Program-made: the position numbers and the translations under genes
The notes under the pieces: model-generated
Told to the model about the DNA's origin: nothing
Databases searched by the model: none
The model's input: only the letters and a program-made list of their open reading frames with translations
Assembly (NCBI GenBank): GCA_963854835.1
Contig: OY978525.1
Span: 93,710,136-93,774,135 of the forward strand
From: Megamerina dolium
Taxonomy: Eukaryota > Arthropoda > Insecta > Diptera > Megamerinidae
Direction of reading: 5' to 3'
Length of the DNA: 64,000 nucleotides
Shown: positions 48,501-60,757 of the stretch, in pieces
Numbering within the stretch: position 1 is the stretch's first letter
How the letters are laid out: every line of letters begins with the position of its first letter

Positions 48501-50147
48501 AAATTATGAACTATAATACGAACACCTTTGCATATTTTTTATAGCACTCGTACACATGTGTATTTTATCAAGGTATCTAGTGATACCTTGTCTTATTCAA
48601 TATTTTCAATGACACTCGTACACATGTGTGTTTTATCAAGGTATCTAGTGATACCTTGTCTTATTCAATATTTTCAATGACCCAGATCAAGAAATTCAGT
48701 TTGTAGTACAACATTTTTACCAACGGACAGATGAGTTCGTGAATAAGCGCAATCGTATGAAAGCCACGACTATTTCTCATACAAAAGTATATTTTTAAAT
48801 GTATGTTTCCACACTTTCCGCACGAAAATATAATTGGTGACTTCACACCAAGCTCGTTACTTCGTTACTTGGAAGTTTTTTATGTGAAATTTCGAAAATT
48901 TGGCAATTTTATTTAAAAAAAAGAATACACACAAAAAACTTCCAAGTAACGAACTAACGAATTAATGAGTTTGTTGTGAAGTCAACTAATGTTATCAAGC
49001 TGAATATTTAAGTACATTCGGTTATATTTACTAATAAAAAAAATCGAGAAAAAAATTATCTCCATAGAACTAAGGGTCAGTCTAGTATATACAGACATAC
49101 ACTGCTGTGTACATATTACCTTGGGCTGAAGAAAGACAACAAATACAAAAAATATACATTCACTTCACTTTATTCTAGCTTTCTGGAGTTAAAATTCTTG
49201 AACAGTCTGCGTCGTAGAATGGCACCAATACACATTAGACTGTCTCTTACAAAGTCATACACACGAACACATATTAAGGTGGTCCAAAAACTTAAGAACA
49301 ATTCAAATTAAAGTTTTTTGGACAGATATTACAAGCTGCAGTTGTCATGGCAACAATAACTATTTATAAAAAAAAAATCACCAATATTTTTGTAAATTTC
49401 AAAGGGATTCAGTAGCGTGCAGGCATATCATTGAGTACCCTGTATGGGTTAAAGTGGAAAATTGAAAATTGGTGTTGATATTACAAATATTCAAAGGAAA
49501 AAACTGAGGGGGTGCCCCAGTTTTTACGATTAATTTTTTTTTTCACCCACCACCTTAATATGTATGTGCATATGTATATGCATGCAGTTGTTTGATTCTA
49601 TTTTTGCTATAAATTTTTTATTTAATTTGTGTCTTTTTGTTTTGAAATAACATGAATAAGAATTTTATATCATAACCACTATACCACACTATATTCTACA
49701 TATACAGAAAATATATTGTACAATACGATTTGAAACATCAAATAATAGTGCTACACACACTACATCTTTTTTTATTTATTATTATTTGTTCATATTAATA
49801 TATCGCTTCCTTCAAAATATGCCTAGCTATCTATTATGAAGTTTGTATGACTGTACGTGTATATTGATTATGTTACATGGGTCGACCCACAGATGAAAGT
49901 CTGTAATCATAATTGTAATCACCGAAGCGAAGCAAAGCATATTTATTTAACTTTGGACATTGACTTATTAATTAAATTATAGTAATAAAGTTTTGAATAT
50001 GTAGAAACTTAAATATCACTATTTACCAAAGATTCTTATTATTGCTTAACTTATTGATATTCTTGAATAATATTATTTCATACTCACCACAAATAATACA
50101 TTAAAGAAGAAAATAAAGTACTTCGTTGACGCAAGAGCACAACCCAT
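42535..50147 (-). CDS. Tetraspanin T4 (five exons, 220 aa)
   Basis: Exons on the minus strand are 50147-50088, 43354-43187, 43127-42966, 42888-42694 and 42612-42535 (TAG). All are phase 0 with GT/AG. The product starts MGCALASTKYFIFFF. TM2 contains GCFGAIREN, and exon 3 has TM3 followed by a loop (NQINFEWEALMRGN). The large loop has LKCCGKQNAHDY, the sequon NLT, PESCY and MGCYR. The tail, RRSKYSY, is two residues longer than in T1-T3. Intron 1 is 6.7 kb and holds a nested Tc1-like element, a hAT-like MITE, a TTAA-flanked MITE and a hairpin MITE. Intron 2 is only 59 bp. It has no TATA box but shares the Inr and +17 block with the others. Family role as for T2. Confidence 0.93.
43998..44791 (+). 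mobile_element. Tc1-like element (DD34E), 5' deletion, nested
   Basis: TA-flanked inverted ends CATA(C/A)ACTTAGCAGAAAAA. It is 794 bp, about half a full Tc1-like element. It is inserted into the element at 43665-45192. Confidence 0.82.
44038..44517 (+). pseudogene. Tc1-type transposase, catalytic C-terminal half
   Basis: The open reading stretch begins without an ATG at TVKHGGGGIMVWGCM. It includes FQLDNDPKHTAHNVK (second Asp) and PQSPDLNPIEHLWD (the final Glu), with 34 residues between them, a DD34E catalytic pair, and runs to a normal C-terminus (KGYPTSC, stop). The N-terminal paired-like DNA-binding half and the first catalytic Asp are deleted, so it cannot be functional. Confidence 0.87.
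44825..45005 (+). repeat. Imperfect CATTTACAATTGACACTTTC minisatellite
   Basis: About eight to nine diverged units of 20-22 bp within the outer TA-flanked element. Confidence 0.8.
45409..45628. mobile_element. hAT-like MITE, 220 bp
   Basis: The 8-bp target duplication CTATAGAG (45401-45408, 45629-45636) flanks inverted ends TA(C/G)(A/G)GATGGGTTA...TTCGATTTT. Size and duplication length fit a non-autonomous hAT. The interior is AT-rich. Confidence 0.75.
45637..47080. other. Intron 1 of T4, unrecognised part
   Basis: AT-rich. One 77-codon open frame (45952-46185) is hydrophobic but has no partner exon or family match, so I do not call it a gene. Confidence 0.4.
47090..47500 (+). pseudogene. 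Very old DD41D-like mariner relic (tentative)
   Basis: With frequent stops, the plus strand still reads like a fossil of the catalytic region. LGFSRIGR sits where WFQQDGA would be, YQTIELLHLNFGNHVY follows, and a block near 47400 resembles NWPPRSCDLTPLDYFLW. The match depends on reading across frames and could be wrong. Confidence 0.35.
48545..48680. repeat. Tandem duplication of 68 bp
   Basis: Two head-to-tail 68-bp units (48545-48612 and 48613-48680) differ by one base (TGTGTA versus TGTGTG). Each unit contains the inverted repeat AAGGTATC/GATACCTT. Confidence 0.95.
48834..48989. mobile_element. Hairpin MITE, about 156 bp
   Basis: The left arm TTGGTGACTTCACACCAAGC...GTTACTTGGAAGTTTTTT pairs with an inverted arm at 48931-48989 over roughly 50 bp. 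A short AT-rich loop lies between. No coding sequence. Confidence 0.75.
49278..49554. mobile_element. TTAA-flanked MITE, 277 bp
   Basis: TTAA lies on both sides (49274-49277, 49555-49558), with ends GGTGGTCC and (reversed) GGTGGTGGG. The TTAA duplication suggests piggyBac- or Kolobok-type mobilisation. Confidence 0.65.
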
Positions 50148-50242
50148 TTTTAAAGTTGATCACTTTTTAATTCCTATTCTAATATACAATTAGTTGTTAG
50201 GTAAAATGTAATTATTTACAAACAGAAATTGCTGAAATTTAT

Positions 50243-50385
<143 letters not shown>

Positions 50386-50410
50386 GTATTCAGTTATATG
50401 TACGTATTAT

Positions 50411-50440
50411 CACGCTTAGGGACAAACTTCAACTAAACAG
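50411..50440 (-). promoter_or_regulatory. Core promoter of T4 (Inr and +17 block, no TATA)
   Basis: TTTAGTTG gives +1 at 50434, and TAAGCGTG lies at +17 to +24. The -34 position has no TATA motif. Confidence 0.6.
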
Positions 50441-50654
50441 ACACAGTTTAATTTGAATCATTTTGTTTTTGTATGTATTAAACATACACACACATGATCC
50501 AGAATTGGCTAATCAAAATGTGCTGATGTGCTTATTTATGTAGTACGAGTAGGTATGAGAATGAATAAAACGTACACAAGAATTATTTTTTAAGTTTTGT
50601 ATACTTTTTTACTTTTTATGCTTCCATCAAAGAAAAAAATAATACAAAATAAAT

Positions 50655-50795
50655 ATGTGGCATTTATAAGCCCCGAAAGGCTCTTTGACCGAGCTTCTCT
50701 TCCATCACACTTTTTCTGCGCTTTGTCACAGAGTTTTTGTAGAAGCATTTCAATTGCAAATTGTTACTGCCGACAGGTGGGTACCGTGGGTACCA
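50655..50795 (-). mobile_element. tRNA-derived SINE, tail type 2, truncated
   Basis: Inverted. The tail (ATGTGGCATTTATAAGCCCCGAAAGGCTC) and part of the body are present. The head and about half of the body are missing. Confidence 0.75.
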
Positions 50796-51839
50796 TCAAA
50801 CAACTGCTATTAAATATATGTATGTTACTTGTTCCTACTGGTTCTAGTTAAGAACATATATTCGTTTACTCAAAAGTTCTTCTACTGTATTATTTTCCTT
50901 TTGCTATTGAGCTTCTTATTTGTATTCATATAATAAAGTCCGCTTTTCCACATCAAAATTTGTGTTTCATTAAACTCGAGTTCTTCTTCGACAAAGGACA
51001 GAGAGAAAGAAATAAGAAATTAGTACTGAGTTCAAATATTGTACACGAAATTTTCGATTCATCCAAACTCAAGTTTTCGTATGAAATGCCATACAAAATT
51101 ACGCATCTATAAGTATGTATGTGTAAGAGCTCATTCATTTGCTTGTTAGCTCATTATAAATAATTATTTATGAAAATACATACATTCCTTATAATCACCA
51201 ACCTCCTGATAATCATCAACTAATATTGAACTATTAACAGAAAATTATTTACCCTAAGTATATATACATTTTCCTTGTATAGGAAATTATGATTTGTCTG
51301 TTTCTTCATCACCCGTTGTAAACACACTCATACATGGATATATATGTATGTATATATATATATATATATATAACATATATTTGAGCATTCTTCCAAATCG
51401 AACTTCTAAGTTCGATATTTCACTAACAACATTTGCTGTCAAATTATTGAAATTATTGTTGTATTGAAAAATGGTCATTGATTAACGAAGAGAGAAATGA
51501 AATTGTTTTCAAAGTGTGTGTGTTAATGTAACTATACACTTTTTATAAACTTGAACTACTTCTGGGCTAGTCCCTGGTCGTATGGTAGCTAGTTGCGGTA
51601 CTGATGTTTGGAGTAGTTCTATTTTTTTGTGTCTGACTTCTAAGTATTTCGTTGTCGTTAGCAGTTGTTCAGGTATTGATATTTTAATAATCGCTATTGT
51701 TTTTATGAGCAGTCAGACAATATTAAATGAATCACAAGTTCATACAACCAATATTGTTTTCAGCAAAATATGTTTTAATTAATGGAATGTTTATTTGATG
51801 TTATTATTGGGTATACACGTATATTTTAAACGGGTTTTT
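50796..51839. other. Spacer upstream of T4, nothing recognised
   Basis: A short (AT)n tract lies at 51353-51371. No exon or element end was found. Confidence 0.4.
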
Positions 51840-52755
51840 CCATGACTTTGAGGCTTTAGTTTTTAAAATTGCTTTAATATACATATTTTATTCAAAGTAT
51901 TTCCTTTGGAAGCTACAACTTTTTCCCATTTTTGAGGGAGAGCATGCATTTCGTTCGTTCGCTCATGTTTTGATACCTTCGATTAAAGTGAAGCGTATTG
52001 TGGACAAGGCATTCTGCATTGATCGAAACAAGTGATAGTCAGAGCGGGCAATGTCTGGATTATATGGCGAGTTGGGAAGACAATCCGCTATATTCCAAGT
52101 ACGTTTTCATTGGTTGCGCAACATGTGGCCTAGCATTGTCATGACGAAAAATCAGAGATTCGTGTTTGGTCGCCCATTCCGGCCGTTTTTGGTTCAATGG
52201 TTCAATGGTTGCGTTCACCATTAATAGTTTCTCCCGGTTTCAAGAATAATACACCATACCATTCTCATCCCACCAAACACATAGCAATGCCTTCTATACT
52301 CGTATTTGAAGTCGACTTGGCTGATTGGCTGATTTATGTCGCCAGTAATGATACGAATCAAAAAAGCTTAAAGAAGCATTTCATCGGCTTTCAATGTCTC
52401 TTGGGTTCAGTTCATATTTAACCAACATTCCTATTTTCTGGATCATACTGAGTCACTTCCAAAAATTCAGCAAGCTCCTTTTGACTGTGGCATGTATCTG
52501 GTCCAATAAAACCACCAATTCAGCGTCCTCACGCTCTTTATCGCTTGTATCAAAAACACAAATTTTGAACCGCCTAAAACAAAATGCACTAGTTGAAATT
52601 CACAAAAGTTGACGTAGTCGGAGCTAAAAAAATATGTTGTTTACACTTCGAAAAAATGACACTAATTTCAGTAGCCTAATCATGACGATTCAACATGAAG
52701 ATAGTTGCCATATTATCCGATGAAATTTAATACTACTAGCGACCTAATTTATCAT
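51840..52755 (-). mobile_element. Mariner relic, same family as 23084-23830
   Basis: The minus strand shows the remains of a mariner transposase: a HDSLIFRHDNARPHVAQP-like block near 52130-52180 and a degraded final-Asp region near 52050. The right end shares AACATGAAGATAGTTGCCA with the other copy. There are many frameshifts. Confidence 0.7.
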
Positions 52756-53870
52756 TTCATTTAAAATGTACCCAATATTTACATATTCTTTTTTTCGGTT
52801 TTTTTTTGCACACAATTTTCAACAAAATGTTTAACAAATTCTAAATATTCACATGCATGTTTTGTTGAAAGTAGAAATCGTTGCTAGGACACAAAGGGAC
52901 ACAAAGTCCCTGTTGAATCTGTATTTGATGCAAAAGATACCATTTCAATGAAAATAATTTATGCCATAAATATAATCAAATAATTTCCAATTGTGTTTGA
53001 GATTATTGTTTTTATTATGGATTACATATATCTAAATAACTACATTAACATGTATACATAAATAGATTTACATACAAATATTTAGTATCTACTATGTAGT
53101 TGAAAATTTAGTGAAAAAATATTTAGTAAAATATATTTTTATAACGGAAAAAAAAAATATATAGGTATAAATATATAAATTTAAAAATATTTGTTCATTT
53201 ACATACAAGTAGATACAGGTTGTACATATATAGTGTGTATAGAGGTAGTTGAAAAATTCGACAATAAAATATATCGTACATATGTATACGAGTACTACTG
53301 TGGTTCTTGATTCTGATAATTCATATACTTGTACATACATTTTTATGAGTATGACTGACACGTGTTACTTTGTCGCTTTTTCATTTGTTTTTATTATTAT
53401 TATTATTATTATTTTTTTTTTGTAACTTTTATTTTCAACAGTGCCACTTTTGAAGGACATTTCACAATAAAACAATAAACGAATAAATACATACAATTAT
53501 GTATATACATATATACATATTGGCTAGTCGAAACAGTTCGTAGTCGTATTAAAATCAAATATAGTATAACACTTGCATGCAATTAACTTAAAAGATGATA
53601 TTTCATAAGGATAAGATTGATTCATTCAGTCCCAAGATATTTCATTTTCATTTAAGAAATCATTATGTTTTACAATATTACATCGACAAATTCAAGAATT
53701 GCTGTTCGATCTCAGGTACTCGCTCAATTCATTTGCACAAAGTTGTCCATAAATGCTACCCAAACTTATATTCTGAATATGTCAATGTCATAAATGCACC
53801 TAGCTTTAACCTGACCCACGCAAACCAATAACTTCTTAGTATTCGAGTAATATTGTAGATATTTTAATAT
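52756..53870. other. Spacer downstream of T5, nothing recognised
   Basis: An (ATT)n run near 53390-53415 and otherwise AT-rich DNA. Confidence 0.4.
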
Positions 53871-56800
53871 TTAATAATTTGCACGTCGTGCTTTATTACG
53901 AAAATGTATGGCCATAATAGTACCAAGTACTGCACCGAGAATCTATAAATAAAAATTTGTAATTACATAGTTTTGAATTAGACGTGTACGTAGTACACTT
54001 TTATTACCTCAGTAATCAATAAAGGCCAAGTAATATATTTAAAAAGTGATTTTCTTGTTTTCAACGTATGAGCCTCTGACTTAATGCAGCCATCTTCGTA
54101 TGGCTGCTTATGATGGTTGGTATCATCACTATAACAACTTGCTGGTATTGTTAAGTTTGCATGTACATAATCTTGTGCACTGTCTTTGCCACAACATTTG
54201 AACTGTAACAGAAATCGATAATTGATATAAAAATAAAATTCTCTTTAATTATGCATTTGTGTAGAAGTACAAGTATATGTATAATATATATTACCATAAT
54301 TTGCAGCATATTCATCTCTAGCGGCTCGTGCTTTAATACTAATTCCCAATGTTGGTTAACATCTTCAATCGCTTGCTTCTCAGGATTGCTTGGTATAATG
54401 ACACAAAATAAGAATGCAGCTGCACCAATAGCAAATATAGTCAAAGATCCAACATACTTTTGGATGATTTTGCAAACAAAGAAGAAGAAAAACACACACA
54501 TATTATATATTAATATACACAGAGAAGTCTGATGAATGATTCTTTTTAGAGTGTCGTAGTTTTGATGATAATTTTATATCTCGTGATTACCGAATGACAA
54601 TCCAGATTTGATTGACTTGCTGACACTCTTAAAAACAAAAGCCTCTATAAATTTAACTTACAATCCATGTTGGCCAGATGGCTTCGCGTATAACACCAAA
54701 ACAGCCAGCCATTACAATTCCAAGCAAGATACAGCCGAATGCAATTGATAGGAACTCATATATTCCAAGCGGTTGAAATGCTACTGATGATGCTATAGTA
54801 ATAATGGTAATGGCCAATATCTAAAATATCAAGAAAAAATGCATTAAAATAAAAATCTCAAAATTTCATTTAATTTAATTTTAATTAATTTTAAAGTTTA
54901 AAGTTTCAAGAGAATTTGTCAATTCATTGTTTGTTTATAAGCCCATAAAAAAATTGTTTGCTTTGCAAAGTTCAAGACCAAAAGATATGGATGAGGGATT
55001 GTAAAAGTGTATAAGAAGCGCTCTTCTTCAAAATCGACTATTTAAAAATTAGTTGTTCAATGTAAAAGCAGTCGCGCAAGTCATAAAAGTGTCAGATATG
55101 CTTTCAGATGATCATGCATCAACATTGAGGGAGTTCAATTTCACAATACATAATATTTTAATTCAAATTCGAGATATACGTAGTATATATGCATTCAAAT
55201 TTCTACTTTCTCAACAAGATTTGGACAATTTTAAAGAATCCAGAATCTAAAAAGTAGCTAAGGAGTGATATAAATCACTGTCACCTCCTCTTCAACTGGG
55301 ATTAAGGCCCGAAGATAAGTTTTTTGGGATGCCAAAAGAATTTTATTGATGGATTCTCTCAAACTGTTGAAAAATTTAATATTTTTGTGAAAATATTAAG
55401 ATGTAATCGTTCGTGAACGGCTAACAAAAGCTAAAAAATCATCACAAAAATCACAGAATTTCGAGTAGTTCGCTAGATTTGGCTTCCAGGTACTTTTATC
55501 TTAATTTTTTTAATGAAGAAAAATGTATTAACCTGTAGATGTGTATTTTGTAGGCCTCTAAGCTTCAATGTGCTGAAGTTCAAGTAAGTTATAAGTACTG
55601 ACTAATTATGTATGTATGCCTATGTATATCATTTATAAAAACAATGCTGTTCGCATTCAGCATGAGATCTTATCTAGTACTAGCTTAGCGGTTATTGGTA
55701 AGGTAAATACGACAGAAATGAATTCTAACAAAATGCAAACAAATTTTGTGCAATTTGCAGAAAAAATTCTTAAATTGTAGATAAAAAGTAAACTTATCTG
55801 TTGAGCACCGCATTGAGATTTGGATGAAAACCCCATAATTAAAAATATACGAAAGAGCAGATGCATATTTGGAAAAGAAAGTGGTCGCTATATGATAAAG
55901 AATAAATTATTTTAACGGCTAATGTTGCTAAAAGTGAAAATGACACACGCATTCAAATGATTCGTATTGAAAAAGAAAAGAAATGAAATTAAAAAAAAAA
56001 AATTTTTACGAAAACCAGACCAAAAGAAGCTGTATGAAAACAAATTGGCAAACGAAATAATATTTGATGCTTTTGAACTATGAGACATACATAATGTAGG
56101 TATGTGAAAACGAATTTTAATTCTTTGCCGGCTAGTCACCTGTAGAACACATTCTCAATGCAGAAAAGACCAATTAATCGAGAAGGAATTAGTTTAATTT
56201 TGCAAACTATATACGAATATGGCTACAATTGACTCCAGTCTTTAACGTGGGCACAATAAATAAAAATGCCAGAGAGTGACTTTAAAAACATCTATTTGGC
56301 TTCACCGCATTGCGACAATGTCACTTTTAGTATCAGGTTCATATAACTAGAAGGTCAAATGTAATGACCCTGGACACTCATGTAAGGCAGTATTTAAAAA
56401 CCGTTTACCATAAGCCCTGGTAGACAAAAATAATCTCGTATGAATTAATTTATGAGACACGTTTTGAATGGAACACACTTCAAGCAGACATATTTGGTTA
56501 TTTTGCAAAAATTTTTGACATCACATTTTCATCTCTTTTAAGCATCTCATTATGTTTGCAATTATTGCCCATATATGTGCAAAAATGTACAAAATTCAAT
56601 AGAAATTCTTCCACGACAATATGTAATGAAATTATGATTGACGTTGCAATTAGATTTGTAAATTGTTGCTTTATATACATATGTATACATACAAATATAT
56701 ATGGATGTCAGTTTGTGTGAAACATCTGGAACGTTTCAAAGTCATTGCAAAACATGCATAATAAATAGTACGACGACTTAAATCAAGTGAAAGTATTACG

Positions 56801-56982
56801 CAGTGGTGAGCGCTCACAAACACACACACACACATTAGCATTTATGCATACATACATATTTATGTATATATATAAATGAAATTCTTATACTTTTAGTTAT
56901 AAGCATTTAATTTAAAACTCACCACATAAATGAAATTCGAAAAGAATAGAAAAAATTTTGTTGTCGATGTAGGACACCCCAT
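53871..56982 (-). CDS. Tetraspanin T5 (five exons, 215 aa)
   Basis: Exons on the minus strand are 56982-56923, 54820-54662, 54456-54295, 54202-54008 and 53942-53871 (TAA). All are phase 0 with GT/AG. The product starts MGCPTSTTKFFLFFSN. TM2 contains GCFGVIREA, and TM3 (exon 3) is followed by NPEKQAIEDVNQHW. The large loop has FKCCGKDSAQDY, the sequon NLT, PASCY and DGCIK; TM4 follows, and the tail ends RRANY. It is closest in layout to T4. At 3.1 kb it has the smallest transposon load of the complete genes. It is divergently arranged with T6, the two start codons being 3.8 kb apart. Family role as for T2. Confidence 0.93.
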
Positions 56983-57117
56983 ATTTAAGCGAAAGCACTT
57001 TGTTATTCCAATGTTATAACAATAAAAATTATTATAAAATATTGTTGTAGTATATCTTATTTATTAGAAATTGAACAAAATATCCGTCTTCACGTATGAT
57101 TAGTCAGTTGGTATTTT

Positions 57118-57147
57118 CACGTTTAACAACAAAATTGAACTAAACAG
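57118..57147 (-). promoter_or_regulatory. Core promoter of T5 (Inr and +17 block, no TATA)
   Basis: TTTAGTTC gives +1 at 57141, and TAAACGTG lies at +17 to +24. The 5' UTR is 159 nt. Confidence 0.6.
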
Positions 57148-60100
57148 ACTCTGCTCTATTGCTCACAACTCTGATGTGTATGTATGTATTATTGCCCGCC
57201 AGAAAATATATACATACATACATCACAAGTGTATAAATTCGACGATATTCCTTTACGCATAGTCGTCTATACGTATTTCTGTTCGTTTTCTCAATACATT
57301 TTGTATGTATATGACAATGAATATTTTATATGTAGAATGGAGTGTATGGGAGTTCGTATAACACAACTGCCTTCTCTACTGGAAATTCATGAGAACATTA
57401 GTAGATACATACATGTGGAAAGCAAATCAAAATTAATGAACCAAATTCAATTCAGATTAACTTACAATTTCTACTGATTAATTAAACTATACTAGGTATA
57501 GGTATTTAATATTTTAAGCATATACATACATACATACATATGTATTATAAAAAGTAAATAAGAAATTTCCATGGTACAAATTTCATTTTTATTGAGAAAC
57601 CAATTCTAATATGTTTTCCATTTGCCTTCTTCTCATTCCTATATCAGCTCATTCGTAAAATCATTCGTTCTCATCAGGAAAATGAAAAAATAAATCTCAA
57701 TACATATGTACAATAACAAACTGAAGCAATACAAATGTGTATATACACTTTACTAATATACATATATTCACTTTATATACTCTAAATACGCATATATACC
57801 TTTGCGTATATATCTGTTATTTTAACCGGTAAGGTTAAGTTTATGTTGGCTCTCTACAAGGCTGCCAGATTTTTTATGATTTCCAAAAAATTTCACCAAT
57901 GTGTTAGATTGAAAATTATGGCTAGTACAATATTATAATTTGGAAAAAATCCTCAAATTTAGTTGTATTGAAAATCATACATCGGTCACATAAAAATATG
58001 GTAATAATTATGTCGCAATAATGCTTTATATATATACAGTTTTAGAATATTTATCACAAAACACACAAATGGGATCCTTTTCACTCGAGAGTATTTTTAC
58101 AAAAACTTTTGGAAATATATTTGGAAGTTTCTTTTGAAATCCTGCAAAGTGTTTCAAATCTAAAATATTTTGTCTTGCGTGAAGAGTCACAATAAACCAT
58201 ATAAAATTATTTTGAAAAAGTTACATTTTCTGGTTAATGTATTGACAATTCGTTGGATTTCGATGTAAATTATTTTAATAAAATTGTTTTAAACCGAATT
58301 TTCGTTTAGACGACAAACGATTTATTTCAAATTAAAAAAAAAAAAAAATTACGTGGCAGAATTTATACGCAGTATTGTAAATTGAATTTAGATTTTTTAA
58401 AGCGAATGTTACAAAAGTTGAAACCATGTCACAGAATGCGCTTCTGATAATTTTTTTTTATGATAGCTTTAACTTGTTCATAAGTTGAAGAATCGAATTA
58501 AAAATAGTCATGTGCATCGATCCCTAATAATCACAAATCAAGGTTAAATTCCAAATTTGATTCTAAAAAATTCTTCTACAATCTGGCAAGACTAACATTC
58601 TGTGGAAATTGAGATAGTAGAGAGAGAGGGAGAGAAATTTAAAAATGCTCTCAATTTATATTTGGTTGTTTATTTCTGTTACTTTTTCTTGTGACTCTCC
58701 TTTTGTATCTGTTGTTTTGTACAAAATTAGCAATAATAATTTTTGTTTGCCTTTATTACTTAAATCTATTATAACCAAAGATCGTACACGTAAAAAATAA
58801 ACAAACTCAAGCAGTTTACTCATAATGTACATATTACTCGTACAATGTCATGCAATGCCGGTTAATTAATATTACTTTTTGTTTTAATACATGAATATGT
58901 ATGCTCGTATACATGCATTTTATTTATACATACATATATGTATGAGGGTATATTCAAATAAGATAATATTTGCTCCTACCTATGTAGGAGTGGTTGTTTT
59001 TGAAAGTGCCAATTTTTTTGTATAACTACAAAAATATTTGCAAACTAAAATTACCATAAAACGGAGTGTAACGATATCGAAATAGGTGAAGAATTTAAAA
59101 TGTATTTTTCGACTTTGAATAAATCTATTTTGCTTTTCTATATTGATTGTTGTATTCTATATTGATAACAATAACGCGTCACTGTTCTCTGAATATACAT
59201 ATAAAGAGCATTGGACTGAGAATGTGAAATAAACAATAAATTTTATTTTTGGGATTTTCCTTTATTCAAAAGATTCACACCCCAAGACAAGGAGCATTTT
59301 GAAAATAATTCGTTTGTTCTCATCATCATAATAGAATATTCAGATTTTTAACATAATATATGCAAAAATTTTTTAATTTTCATCATTTAAATCCAAGAGA
59401 AAAGAAACTTTGCGAAAACACATGTGGTGATAAGACTTTTCTTTGTTTACACTGTTACATTTTGTGGTTGTTTTTGAACATTTTAAAATTAATTCATTAA
59501 GTTTGGGACGCCTTTTACGATGCAGCGTCTATTATTTATTATGAATCTGTAAATTATGTTTCCATAAATTTGTCGCAATCGCTGCTTCTCCTTCGCATTA
59601 CATTCACCAACCAAATGAAGCATTTATTGTCCAGCCAAAACACAATTTTCTATCGGAAACGTTCGAGCAGAATCTGAATAAAATCCCTAATCTGAATAAA
59701 ATCCCTAATCATTGTGTAAACACACAATGGCCACCACAAAGGTAGATCGCAGCACACAAAAAACTCTACAAGAAGCAAAAACCTACGAAAAATACTCAAT
59801 TGCATACAGCACTTTCAATATGTAGGGGAAGGGTGGTATTCTTGAAAAATAAGTATTAATATATTTTTCCCCAGTAATGCTTGACAGTTTCAACCAACTT
59901 ATGCTCCTCTTATACTAAGTTCATTTTCCGTTGGGCACTCGGCCTGTATACTATTACCTCACTGTATTTTGTTTATTTTGACAATATTTTCGATGAATCA
60001 ACTTGGTAAATATATTTATAATACAAGAATTGTGTATGAAATTCGCATTGTGTTTCTTATATGCCGCCATTTTGTAAAATCATGGTATTATTGGACACAG

Positions 60101-60757
60101 TTGCAAATTGAAGTCTTAGCAGAAGAAAATACCATCGAAACTAGAACATTGCTTTCTGAATAATTTTCAAAAAAAATATGACGAAGAAAGAGAACCACCA
60201 AAACACAGTCCATTGCAGCGTTTGTGATCGAGGTGTTCACTTGAGTTGTATTTTCAACTGGCCAATAATTCTCGGAAATTTTTTAAAATATCAATTTGAA
60301 AAAGTTTGAACAAACTGCTGATACCAAAAGGAAGGCCATTTCTCGTATAATAAAACGAAGCTTTGTAGCTTTCTGGCCAGTGTGTCCAAGAATACCCCGA
60401 CTTCCCCAATTATTGTTGATATTAATAAGTATAAACACATTGAGTTATTTTAGTTTTTGTTCTATTTGTACATCATTTATAATCAAATAATACCTGAGCT
60501 TCTTATCGGAACGATATGATAACTCATATAAATTGGGTTTGTGACAAAACACTTGTTTTCGTATATGTGTTTGTATTTTTTTTTTTTTTTTTGTTTTATC
60601 ACGATATGTATTATGAAAATTTGCAATTTAGTTTTTAGTTCTCTTTGAAATTCGTCTAGTTAACATAATAAATAATTCTTTTGCGTTTCATAATAAAACG
60701 AATTTAATATATTGTAAAATATTTATAATTATCTAATAAAGTTAAATCAAATTAAAG
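57148..60757. other. Divergent intergenic region between T5 and T6
   Basis: AT-rich and without a recognisable gene. An 18-bp unit TCTGAATAAAATCCCTAA is repeated in tandem near 59675-59710. A (GA)-rich run lies near 58617-58635. No clear copy of the TATA/Inr/+17 arrangement was found in front of T6, though TTTAGTT occurs near 60628. Confidence 0.45.

Noticed and set aside
55053..55250. 65-codon plus-strand frame in T5 intron 1
   Set aside because: No family match or splice partners. It may be a fragment of an unknown repeat.
57184..57477. 97-codon plus-strand frame upstream of T5
   Set aside because: Low-complexity Tyr/Ile-rich translation of AT-rich DNA without a motif.
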